From contig JAEWCT010000428.1 in assembly GCA_023390485.1 (NCBI GenBank), positions 1-6,457 on the forward strand: 6,457 bases of DNA. The letters run 5' to 3'. The notes below the pieces were generated by a model. The model was given only the letters and a program-made list of their open reading frames with translations. It did no database searches and had not been told where the DNA came from. Numbering within the stretch: position 1 is the first letter of the stretch; the number at the start of each line of letters is the position of its first letter. Below are positions 1 through 5,886 of the stretch, one piece after another. The translations under genes and the position numbers were made by a program. The stretch comes from Pseudomonadota bacterium (GTDB lineage: Bacteria > Pseudomonadota > Alphaproteobacteria > Rhizobiales > Hyphomicrobiaceae).

Positions 1-41
1 CGGCTATGCCGCGCTCGGTCCGAGGATGACGCGCGGGCAGA

Positions 42-503
42 TCAATCGCGGCGCAGTTCGAAGAAGCTCTTCAGCAGGGTGCTGGCGTCGTCTTCGCCGA
101 TGCCGGGGTAGACTTCGGGGACGTGATGGCACGTCGGCTGGCTGAAGACGCGGGCGCCTTGCTCGACGCCGCCGCCCTTCGGATCGCTCGCGGCATAGTA
201 AAGGCGCTTCAACCGCGCGAAGGAGATCGCAGCCGCGCACATCGGGCATGGTTCGAGCGTGACGTATAGACTGCAGCCGACGAGACGCTCATCCCCAATC
301 GCCGTGCAAGCGGCCCGGATCGCGAGAATTTCGGCATGGGCCGTCGGATCGCAAAGCTCGCGCGTCCGGTTTCCGGCGGCTGCCAGAACCGTGCCCTCGG
401 GGGAGACGATAACGGTGCCGACCGGCACCTCGCCGCGGCTCGCCGCCGCTTTCGCCTCTTCTAGCGCAAGGGACATATGGCTTACGGCGTCCTTCGATGT
501 CAT
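42..503 (-). CDS. tadA: tRNA adenosine(34) deaminase TadA
   Basis: This enzyme deaminates adenosine 34 to inosine in the anticodon of tRNA-Arg(ACG), which lets that tRNA read several codons; it acts in the cytoplasm as a homodimer. The 153-residue product shows the cytidine/deoxycytidylate deaminase zinc signature: the HAE motif (His56 zinc ligand, Glu58 proton shuttle) and the PCPMC motif (Cys86 and Cys89 zinc ligands). The C-terminal half, with SFARLKRLYYAA and SQPTCHH, matches alphaproteobacterial TadA. The length fits the family (about 150-167). The frame is open upstream to 566, but the ATG at 503 gives a normal N-terminus and has a GGGAG about 12 nt upstream, a rather long spacing; the ATG at 476 is an alternative. 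It diverges from rluB with only 35 bp between the start codons. It looks complete. The family is clear; the exact start is less certain. Confidence 0.96.
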   Translation of the reverse strand: MTSKDAVSHMSLALEEAKAAASRGEVPVGTVIVSPEGTVLAAAGNRTRELCDPTAHAEILAIRAACTAIGDERLVGCSLYVTLEPCPMCAAAISFARLKRLYYAASDPKGGGVEQGARVFSQPTCHHVPEVYPGIGEDDASTLLKSFFELRRD

Positions 504-538
504 AAGCTCGCTTCGCTCCCGAAAGCTCAGTGTTACCG

Positions 539-1420
539 ATGGCCAGACCACCAACCAGACCACCAAAATCCAAAGTCGCCGAACCTGCCGCTGCCGCCCC
601 CGCGCCTGAGAAGCGGGATACGCCGATGCGCATCGCCAAAGCCATGGCCCGCGCGGGGCTCTGCTCGCGCCGCGAAGCCGAACGCTGGATCGCCGATGGC
701 CGCGTCAGCGTCAACGGCAAGTTGCTCAGACCCCCAGCTGTGGAAGTCGGTCCGGCCGACAAGGTGTTCGTCGATGGCAAGCCGCTGCCAACGGCCGAGC
801 CGCCGCAGCTCTGGCGTTATCATAAGCCGAAAGGCATCGTCACTACGCATTCCGATCCCGAAGGCCGGCCGACGGTTTTCGACAAGATGCCGCCCGAGAT
901 GCCGCGCGTGATCTCGGTCGGACGGCTCGATTTCAATACCGAAGGCCTGCTGCTGCTGACCAACGACGGCGCGCTCGCCCGGCATCTGGAGCTTCCCGCG
1001 AACGGTTGGGTCCGGCGGTACCGGGTGCGCGCGAAGGGCCGCGTCTCACCGGACGATCTCGCGAAGCTCAAGGACGGCATCACGATCGACGGCACTGTGT
1101 ACGGACCGATCGAAGCGACGGTCGATAGCGTGCAAGGCGCGAATACCTGGCTTTCGATCGCCATCCGCGAAGGCAAAAATCGCGAGGTGCGAAACGTGCT
1201 TGCGCACCTCGGGCTGACGGTGAACCGCCTCATTCGCGTTTCATTCGGGCCGTTCCAGCTTCTCGATCTCGCGCCAGGCGCGGTCGAAGCGGTGCGGCGG
1301 AAAATCCTCGTGGCGCAGCTCGGGCCTAGGGCTTCCGAAGCGCTCGGATTCTCGGAAAGTCAGGCCGAACGCAAGGCGCGGCACGCGCGCGGGAAAGCGG
1401 CGAGCGAGGCGGACGACTGA
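539..1420 (+). CDS. rluB: rRNA pseudouridine synthase, RsuA/RluB family
   Basis: This protein isomerises a uridine in rRNA to pseudouridine; E. coli RluB acts on U2605 of 23S rRNA. The 293-residue product has a low-complexity Pro/Ala/Lys-rich N-terminal tail (about 1-29). An S4 RNA-binding domain follows at about 30-75, recognisable by ARAGLCSRREAE and VSVNGK. The catalytic domain carries GRLDFNTEGLLLLTNDG with the catalytic Asp131, and the late motif EGKNREVRNVLAHLG typical of RsuA/RluB/RluE/RluF. The ATG at 539 is chosen; a GTG at 530 is in frame upstream. The ATG at 626 (Met30, just before the S4 domain) is also possible because no strong Shine-Dalgarno marks 539. The stop overlaps the rsmD ATG by one base, so the two are translationally coupled. 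RluB is preferred over RsuA because of the length and tail, but the target base cannot be told from sequence. Confidence 0.93.
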   Translation: MARPPTRPPKSKVAEPAAAAPAPEKRDTPMRIAKAMARAGLCSRREAERWIADGRVSVNGKLLRPPAVEVGPADKVFVDGKPLPTAEPPQLWRYHKPKGIVTTHSDPEGRPTVFDKMPPEMPRVISVGRLDFNTEGLLLLTNDGALARHLELPANGWVRRYRVRAKGRVSPDDLAKLKDGITIDGTVYGPIEATVDSVQGANTWLSIAIREGKNREVRNVLAHLGLTVNRLIRVSFGPFQLLDLAPGAVEAVRRKILVAQLGPRASEALGFSESQAERKARHARGKAASEADD

Positions 1421-1986
1421 TGCGTGTGGTTGCTGGACGGTTTCGCGGCCGCGCACTGCAAGCGCCGGACGACATGAAAATACGGCCCACTTCCGACCGC
1501 GTGCGGGAGAGCCTTTTCAATATCCTCGCGCACGGCATTGCGGATTTCTCGCTCGACGGCGCGCGCGTGATTGATCTCTTCGCCGGGACGGGCGCGCTCG
1601 GCATCGAAGCGGTGTCGCGCGGCGCCGCCTATTGTCTTTTCGTCGAGGAAGCGCCGGACGCGCGCGCTCTCATTCGCACGAACGTCGAAAATCTGGGTCT
1701 TACCGGCGAGACGCGCATCTTCCGCCGCGATGCGACGGACCTCGGTCCGGCCGGCAATATGGAGCCTTATGATCTGGCGTTTCTCGATCCGCCCTACGGC
1801 AAAGGCTTGGGCGAGAAAGCGCTCGATGCGCTCGCTCGGGGCAACTGGCTCAGGCCCGGCGCGATCTCAGTACTCGAAGAACGCGCGGGCGTGACGCTCA
1901 CGTTTCCCGACGGCTTCACCGTTCTCGATGCCCGCACCTACGGCGATACCGAAATCACGATTCTACGGTTTGGCGCGCCGGACTAA
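1420..1986 (+). CDS. rsmD: 16S rRNA (guanine(966)-N(2))-methyltransferase RsmD
   Basis: RsmD transfers a methyl group from S-adenosylmethionine to N2 of G966 of 16S rRNA, in the small-subunit head near the P site. The 188-residue product has the family N-terminus MRVVAGRFRGR followed by RPTSDRVRESLFNIL (about 22-36). The SAM-binding loop DLFAGTGALGIEAVSRG covers 52-68, and the catalytic DPPY motif of N2-guanine/N6-adenine methyltransferases covers 123-126 (DPPF or NPPY in relatives). The length is normal for the family. The start codon shares its A with the rluB stop (TGATG), so translation is probably by termination-reinitiation and the gene is the second of a two-gene operon. Its stop lies 9 bp from the stop of the convergent DUF2239 gene. 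It appears intact. Confidence 0.95.
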   Translation: MRVVAGRFRGRALQAPDDMKIRPTSDRVRESLFNILAHGIADFSLDGARVIDLFAGTGALGIEAVSRGAAYCLFVEEAPDARALIRTNVENLGLTGETRIFRRDATDLGPAGNMEPYDLAFLDPPYGKGLGEKALDALARGNWLRPGAISVLEERAGVTLTFPDGFTVLDARTYGDTEITILRFGAPD

Positions 1987-1995
1987 TACGTCGGC

Positions 1996-2592
1996 TTACC
2001 GAGCCGCATTTTCCGCATCGGGTGCAAAAGCGCCGTCGGCGAGACTGTGCGTGTAATCGCGAACATCGCCAGCCCATTTCGCGGTCAGATCTTCGAAGCG
2101 TGCGCGGTCGCCGGCGAAGAGTGCGCGCGTCGCTTCTTCGAAGCCCGCGAGGTTGCCCGCCATCGCCGACATGAAGCGATAGGCCCGTTCCCTGGCCGTG
2201 CGAATGATGTCCGCATCCGCGTTCTTGCGGCGCGCATCGTCGACAAGTTTGCGTAGCGTCACCGACGCGCCGCCCGGCTGCGCCGCCAGCCATTCCCAAT
2301 GGCGCGGCAGCAGAGTCACCTCGCGAGGCACCACGCCGAGTTTTGGCCGCCCGGGGCTGCGCGCTTCTTCTCCACCTGCGGAAGACGATGAAGACTTCTG
2401 AAGACGCGCGGCCGGGACGTCCGCCTTTTCCCGCAAATCGAAATCGATCTGGCCGCCGGTGCTGTCATCGAAGATCAGTAGCGACATGTTCGGCTGCTTC
2501 GCCGAGCGCGTTCGGATGGCTTCGATCACCTCAGCGCGCGAACCCGATACGAAGCGGCGGCGGCCGTCGAAGGCGGTGAACTTCTGATTCAT
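1996..2592 (-). CDS. DUF2239 family protein, function unknown
   Basis: The 198-residue product matches the DUF2239 family as I remember it, chiefly through GRPKLGVVPREVTLLPRHWEWL (about 81-102) and the following QPGGASVTLRKLVDDARR. No biochemical role is established for the family. Residues 1-62 look like a small alpha/beta unit (FTAFDGRRRFVSG, MSLLIFDD, GGQIDFDL). A Ser/Gly-rich linker with five serines in a row follows (about 64-80), then a mainly helical C-terminal half. Residues 90-117 run strand, helix, turn, helix, which would suit a ribbon-helix-helix DNA-binding unit; this is inference. There is no signal peptide or membrane segment, so it is probably cytoplasmic. The start at 2592 is preferred over the ATG at 2610 because GGAG lies 9 nt upstream. 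The promoter region holds two 19-bp repeats. The gene is convergent with rsmD. Confidence 0.86.
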   Translation of the reverse strand: MNQKFTAFDGRRRFVSGSRAEVIEAIRTRSAKQPNMSLLIFDDSTGGQIDFDLREKADVPAARLQKSSSSSAGGEEARSPGRPKLGVVPREVTLLPRHWEWLAAQPGGASVTLRKLVDDARRKNADADIIRTARERAYRFMSAMAGNLAGFEEATRALFAGDRARFEDLTAKWAGDVRDYTHSLADGAFAPDAENAAR

Positions 2593-2601
2593 TTTCGCAT
2601 A

Positions 2602-2619
2602 CTCCAGCATTAGCTGGAG
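2602..2619 (-). promoter_or_regulatory. Inverted repeat covering the DUF2239 ribosome binding site
   Basis: Read on the minus strand, CTCCAGC-TAAT-GCTGGAG is a perfect 7-bp inverted repeat with a 4-nt loop. The GGAG in its 3' arm is the likely Shine-Dalgarno, 9 nt before the ATG at 2592. If transcribed in full, the hairpin would hide the ribosome binding site and lower translation. Full transcription needs a start site upstream of 2619. The best -10 box (2623-2628) would start RNA near 2616, inside the first arm, so the repeat might instead be a DNA-level site. The inverted repeat is certain; its role is open. Confidence 0.55.
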
Positions 2620-2622
2620 GCA

Positions 2623-2650
2623 ATATTACCCGGATAAAACTATCCGTCAA
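2623..2650 (-). promoter_or_regulatory. Candidate sigma-70 promoter of the DUF2239 gene
   Basis: On the minus strand TTGACG (2650-2645; 5 of 6 to TTGACA) is followed after 16 bp by TAATAT (2628-2623; 4 of 6 to TATAAT). The spacer is occupied by one of the two 19-bp repeats, a typical place for a repressor to block polymerase. A second possible -10, TATATT (2654-2649), has only a poor -35 (TTGCGC) 18 bp upstream; it would start RNA near 2642 and include the whole hairpin over the ribosome binding site. Which one is used cannot be decided from sequence. Confidence 0.5.
2627..2645. repeat. 19-bp operator-like repeat, copy 1 (in promoter spacer)
   Basis: TACCCGGATAAAACTATCC agrees with the copy at 2653-2671 at 17 of 19 positions, in the same orientation, 26 bp start to start. 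It contains a perfect dyad of GGATA and TATCC separated by 4 bp, with an additional TACCC in front. It lies between the -35 and -10 elements of the DUF2239 promoter, so it is a candidate binding site for a transcription regulator. The protein that binds it is unknown. Confidence 0.6.
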
Positions 2651-2652
2651 TA

Positions 2653-2671
2653 TACCCGGGTAAAATTATCC
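2653..2671. repeat. 19-bp operator-like repeat, copy 2 (upstream of the -35)
   Basis: TACCCGGGTAAAATTATCC is the second copy of the repeat at 2627-2645. It begins with a perfect 10-bp palindrome, TACCCGGGTA. The centre-to-centre distance of 26 bp is about two and a half helical turns, so proteins on the two copies would face opposite sides of the helix. Conservation of both copies in a short AT-rich gap between two genes suggests a functional tandem site rather than chance. Confidence 0.6.
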
Positions 2672-2719
2672 TGCGCAAATCTCAGGAAGCGAATTTCCGT
2701 ATCGCCGTAAGTCCGCGCA

Positions 2720-3787
2720 TCAGGCAACCGATGCCGCCTCTTGATCCGGCGCCTCCAATGGCGAGACAGCCCCGCGATGCACCTCGACAACGGCATCCCA
2801 GCGACGGACAAATGCATCAACGCAATCGGGATCGAACTGGGTGCCGCTGCCTTTGACGATCGCGTCGCGCGCCTCTTCCAAACTCCATGCCCGCTTATAA
2901 GGCCGCTCCGACGTCAGCGCGTCGAAGACGTCTGCAACTGCTGCTATCCGCCCGGAGATCGGAATTTCGGCGCCCTTCAGACCTCTCGGGTAGCCGCGAC
3001 CATCCCAACGCTCATGATGAGAGCCTGCGATCTCTGACGCGACCTGGATCAGACGCGAGCCGCTTCCCGCGAGGATCTGCTCGCCAAAAAGCGTGTGCTT
3101 CTCCATCAAGGCTCTTTCGGCGGGCGTTAACGCGGCCGGCTTCAACAGCACGGCATCGCTGACGCCGATTTTTCCGACGTCGTGCATCGGCGCAGCACGA
3201 TAGATGAGCCGGCATAACTCCGAGTCGAGGCCAAGGCCCTTCGCGATGATGAAAGAATATTTGGCCATCCGGAGGATGTGCGCGCCGGTCTCGCTGTCGC
3301 GGAATTCCGCCGCCCGCGCCAGCCGCAAAATAATTTCTTCCTCGCGCTTCACGATGAGCCGGGTGGCGGATTCCACCTCCGATGCGAGCCATGCGGCTCG
3401 ATCCTTGAGCTTCTTTTGTGCCTCTCTCAGCTTCAGCAAGTTTCTAAGCCGGGATTTCACATCGATATGATCGAAGGGCCGTTGCAGAAAGTCGGTGGCT
3501 CCGAGCCCAAGGGCTGTATGCCGGACCGTCGTTTCCTCGCTGGCGGTGAGCATGATGATCGGGATGTCGGCGGACCACGCTGCCTCTCGCAATGCGGCGA
3601 TGACTTCGAGGCCGTCCATTTGCGGCATGTTGTAGTCGACCAAAAACAGATCGACGTCGAGATTTGGCGCGTCGTCCAGCGCGCGCGCCGGGTCTGCATA
3701 GGTCAGCGGGGTCGCGCCGACGGCGCGAACGAAGTCGCTCATAAATGCGAGGTTGGCGCGGCTATCATCAATAATCAGAATATTCAT
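2720..3787 (-). CDS. Response regulator with HD-GYP phosphodiesterase domain (RpfG-like)
   Basis: This is a cytoplasmic two-component output protein that should hydrolyse cyclic-di-GMP when its receiver domain is signalled. The frame opens at the ATG at 3796 (358 aa); the ATG at 3787 is preferred because receiver domains begin close to MNILIIDD, but neither start has a good ribosome binding site. Numbered from 3796, the receiver domain spans about 4-120 with the acidic pair Asp10-Asp11 and phospho-acceptor Asp54 (LVDYNMPQMDG). The usual invariant Lys before Pro107 is Arg106. A helical, probably coiled-coil linker (about 120-158) joins it to the HD-GYP domain, with HDVGK (His205, Asp206, Lys209), His234, His260-His261 and GRGYP (GYP at 268-270). 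These key residues are all present, so the enzyme is probably active. No histidine kinase lies nearby. It could bear the name RpfG, but there is no rpf context. Confidence 0.93.
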   Translation of the reverse strand: MNILIIDDSRANLAFMSDFVRAVGATPLTYADPARALDDAPNLDVDLFLVDYNMPQMDGLEVIAALREAAWSADIPIIMLTASEETTVRHTALGLGATDFLQRPFDHIDVKSRLRNLLKLREAQKKLKDRAAWLASEVESATRLIVKREEEIILRLARAAEFRDSETGAHILRMAKYSFIIAKGLGLDSELCRLIYRAAPMHDVGKIGVSDAVLLKPAALTPAERALMEKHTLFGEQILAGSGSRLIQVASEIAGSHHERWDGRGYPRGLKGAEIPISGRIAAVADVFDALTSERPYKRAWSLEEARDAIVKGSGTQFDPDCVDAFVRRWDAVVEVHRGAVSPLEAPDQEAASVA

Positions 3788-3887
3788 GAACAGCATTTAG
3801 CCAGGAACGTGTGAAATATCCCTTCCCGTGGTATATCAGGAAGGAAAAATGGCCATAAGCCTAGGGATTTGATCGATTTTTTTTGTT

Positions 3888-5171
3888 TTATTGCCCCGCA
3901 GATTTATATCGATTAATTCGGCCGAAGCCCTGAATTCCATAATAAAGGATGTACAAATAACTCGGCACCGCGAGAAGCAGATACGCGAGTTGGAAATTGA
4001 CGTGCTCCTTCAGCAGGCCGAACGCATAAGGCATCAGCGCGCCGCCCGAAATCGCCATGATGAGAAGTGCGGAGCCCGTCTCGGTATGGGCGCCAAGGCC
4101 ACGGATCGCGAGCGGAAAGATCGCTGGCCACATCATCGCGTTGGCGAAGCCGAGCGCCGCGATGAACGCGACCGACGCGTAGCCGGTCGTCAGATAGGCG
4201 CCTATTGTCAGCACGACGCCCAATGCCGCCGACAGGGCGAGATAGGTTTGTTGCGAGAAGACGCTCGGCACGACGAGAAGGCCGGCAAGATAGCCGACGA
4301 GCATCGCGAAAAGCGTGTAAGACGTGAAGAGCCGCGTCGCCGCGAGCGAAAGGCCGAAACCCGTTCCGTATAGTCCGATCGCATCTCCTGCCAGCACCTC
4401 GACGCCGACGTAGACGAAAAGGCAGAGCACGCCGAGCCAAAGATGCGGAAAATCGAAAATGCTCGGCGTTCCGGTATCGCCCTTCGCATCAGCCGGTGAG
4501 GTTCTGAGATCGGGCAGCCCCGAACGGGCGATCCATATTCCGAGCATTGCGAGCAACGCCGCCATCAGCATGTACGGTCCGTGCACCCGCGCAGCGAAGG
4601 CGTCGAGCAAGGCTTCGCGGGCTTCAAGCGTCGGTGCGCTTGCCACTTCGGCATCGAAGCTGTCGAGGCCTTTCAGCACGAGCGCCGCGAAAACGAAAGG
4701 CGCGAGGACGCCTGCAAACTTGTGGCAGATACCCATGAGCGCGATTCGGCGGGCGGCGCTCTCGTGCGGACCCAGGATGCACACGTATGGGTTCGCAGCG
4801 GTCTGCAGGAGCGACAGGCCCGCTCCGATGACGAACAGCCCGGTAAGCGTGCCTGAATACTGGCGTGCCGTTGTGAACTCGCCGAACACAACGGAGCCGA
4901 TCGCCATTACGAACTGACCGATCGCCATGCCCTGCTACATGCCGGTCCGGCGGAGAACCGCTGACGCCGGCAGGGCCAGGAAAAAGTAAGAGAGGTAGAA
5001 TGCCATCGGCACGAGAAAGGCGTTCACATCATCGAGATTGAACGCGAGTTTGGCGAAGCTGATCAGGGGGCCGTTGAGCCAGGCCACGAAGCCGAAAATG
5101 AAGAAGAGGATAGCGATTGTGACGATGCCGGTCGCCTCATCTGGGGCCGTCTGAACCTTCGGTGAGCTCAT
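3888..5171 (-). pseudogene. FucP/GluP-type sugar:H+ symporter (MFS), interrupted by in-frame TAG
   Basis: The gene encodes a major facilitator sugar importer of the fucose/glucose/galactose group, an inner-membrane protein with about 12 helices. Read through the stop, the product is 427 residues, close to E. coli FucP (438). Family marks are FFIFGFVAWLN in helix 1, LQTAANPYVCILGP near helix 4 and MGICHKFAGVLAP in helix 5. The start at 5171 has AGGTG 4 nt upstream; the frame itself is open to 5225. Codon 79 is TAG, splitting the frame into a 78-residue N-terminal piece (4935-5171) and an open remainder whose first ATG is at 4928 (346 residues, 3888-4928). Both pieces are in the same frame, with no indel. 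The stop falls in the loop between helices 2 and 3, where relatives usually have Lys. The rest of the frame is undamaged, so the lesion is recent, a sequencing error, or read through. Confidence 0.8.
4935..4937 (-). other. In-frame amber codon in the sugar transporter gene
   Basis: The minus strand reads CGG ACC GGC ATG TAG CAG GGC ATG GCG, that is R-T-G-M-stop-Q-G-M-A. Homologues of the FucP/GluP group have a pattern like G-Y-K-x-G-M here, so a single AAG-to-TAG change would account for the stop. The reading frame on both sides is the same and aligns with the family without gap. Internal restart at 4928 would have a poor ribosome binding site (AGG only 2 nt from the ATG) and would lose helices 1 and 2. 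Confidence 0.85.
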
Positions 5172-5337
5172 CGGGCACCTATGTTTGCAATGGAAAACTG
5201 CGGTTACTGTCGGAAACTCCTGCAAATCGGCGATCCCGCCTGTGGCCGGGACGCCGGGTCGCAGGCAAAATCTAACTTCAATCCCTGCAGCTGCTTAGAA
5301 TCTTTTGATTATTTTTTGCGGGCGTACTACCTCTAAG

Positions 5338-5353
5338 TGGCAAAAAGGGTGCT
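5338..5353 (+). promoter_or_regulatory. Possible sigma-54 type -24/-12 element upstream of bfd
   Basis: TGGCAAAAAGGGTGCT has the GG (5339-5340) and GC (5351-5352) dinucleotides exactly 10 bp apart. It matches the sigma-54 consensus TGGCACG-N4-TTGCW at 9 of 12 defined positions. RNA would start near 5364 and give a bfd leader of roughly 80 nt. No enhancer site was identified and sigma-54 control of bfd would be unusual, so this may be chance. No well-spaced sigma-70 promoter could be picked out instead; TATACT at 5363-5368 is a good -10 but lacks a clear -35. Confidence 0.25.
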
Positions 5354-5358
5354 TGACG

Positions 5359-5370
5359 AAAGTATACTTT
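5359..5370. repeat. 12-bp perfect palindrome between two TTGAC copies
   Basis: AAAGTATACTTT is a perfect 12-bp palindrome. It is flanked by TTGAC at 5353-5357 and again at 5372-5376, in the same orientation and 19 bp apart. The cluster sits in the 275-bp gap between the divergent transporter and bfd genes, closer to bfd. It is a candidate operator for a dimeric regulator; the protein is not known. An ordinary AT-rich coincidence is possible. Confidence 0.4.
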
Positions 5371-5446
5371 TTTGACCAACTATTACGTGTTACCCTACCG
5401 GGTATCCGATGCCGGGGCCTTGAACCTCGTTTGATTGGAGCCGAAA

Positions 5447-5782
5447 GTGATCGTCTGCTCGTGCGCCGTAATATCTGACCGCGATATCGATGTCGCCGTC
5501 TCCGAAATCATGAGCACGGGACCTGGCATCCTCCCGACACCGGGCGTCGTGTTCCGGCACCTCAACAAAAAGATGAACTGCTGCACGTGTGCGCCCGTAA
5601 CGGTTGCAGCAATTTATGCCGCCATGGACCGGTTGGCCCAGACGACCCGTGTTTGTCCCTTCGTTCTCGCGGAAGCCCGCGCCAAGCTCATCCGCATCGA
5701 GGAGCGGCGGCAGCAGCGCCAGCAGCGCATCAATGCCGAGATTGCCCGGCGCGCCCGGCGCCCTCAGCGCGCAATCGCGTAG
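5447..5782 (+). CDS. bfd: Bacterioferritin-associated ferredoxin (Bfd-like [2Fe-2S] protein)
   Basis: Bfd is a small [2Fe-2S] protein that docks on bacterioferritin and passes electrons through its haem to reduce the stored ferric core, releasing Fe2+. The start is taken as GTG at 5447, with GGAG 6 nt upstream, because it yields MIVCSC with Cys4 and Cys6 placed as in known Bfd proteins. The TTG at 5435 is in frame but overlaps that ribosome binding site. The other two ligands are Cys45 and Cys48 (CCTC), with an extra Cys46 between them. At 111 residues it is much longer than E. coli Bfd (64). The surplus is a highly basic Arg/Gln-rich tail (about 77-111) of unknown role, probably helical. It lies 145 bp upstream of bfr in the same direction, which supports the assignment. 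The spacing and Cys order fit the BFD-like domain family. Confidence 0.88.
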   Translation: MIVCSCAVISDRDIDVAVSEIMSTGPGILPTPGVVFRHLNKKMNCCTCAPVTVAAIYAAMDRLAQTTRVCPFVLAEARAKLIRIEERRQQRQQRINAEIARRARRPQRAIA

Positions 5783-5869
5783 AAAACCTCCGAAAAAGTT
5801 TATGCATTTCCCTCCGTCAAGTTGGCGGAAGGCTCTGGTTTAGCCCGCTCTAATCCGCTAGTTGTCTAC

Positions 5870-5886
5870 TTTAGAATGTTTCTGGA
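5870..5886. promoter_or_regulatory. ICE-like Irr-binding site upstream of bfr
   Basis: TTTAGAA-TGT-TTCTGGA matches the iron control element, remembered as TTTAGAA-N3-TTCTAAA, at 12 of 14 defined positions and with the right spacing. It overlaps TAGAAT (5872-5877), a 5-of-6 match to a -10 box, and lies 41 bp before the bfr ATG. In rhizobia and relatives Irr binds such sites when iron is scarce; a site on the -10 would repress bfr under iron limitation. Irr itself is not in this window. The regulator assignment is inference. Confidence 0.6.

Noticed and set aside
14..24. Short palindrome downstream of tadA as a terminator
   Set aside because: The stem is only 4 bp with a 3-nt loop and there is no T-tract on either strand.
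289..780. Long open frames on the minus strand opposite tadA and rluB
   Set aside because: They overlap clearly conserved genes in other frames, show no recognisable motif and are typical shadows of GC-rich coding DNA.
3877..3889. T-rich tract on the plus strand as a rho-independent terminator
   Set aside because: No plus-strand gene ends before it and there is no stable hairpin in front; on the minus strand it is an A-tract just after the transporter stop.
3917..3926. TTCGGCCGAA palindrome
   Set aside because: It lies inside the transporter reading frame and is explained by coding sequence.
5294..5310. Second ICE-like box upstream of bfd
   Set aside because: Only the left half matches well; the right half agrees at 3 of 7 positions.
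5811..5832. Hairpin in the bfd-bfr gap as a terminator
   Set aside because: The 6-bp stem has a bulge and a 9-nt loop and is not followed by a run of T.
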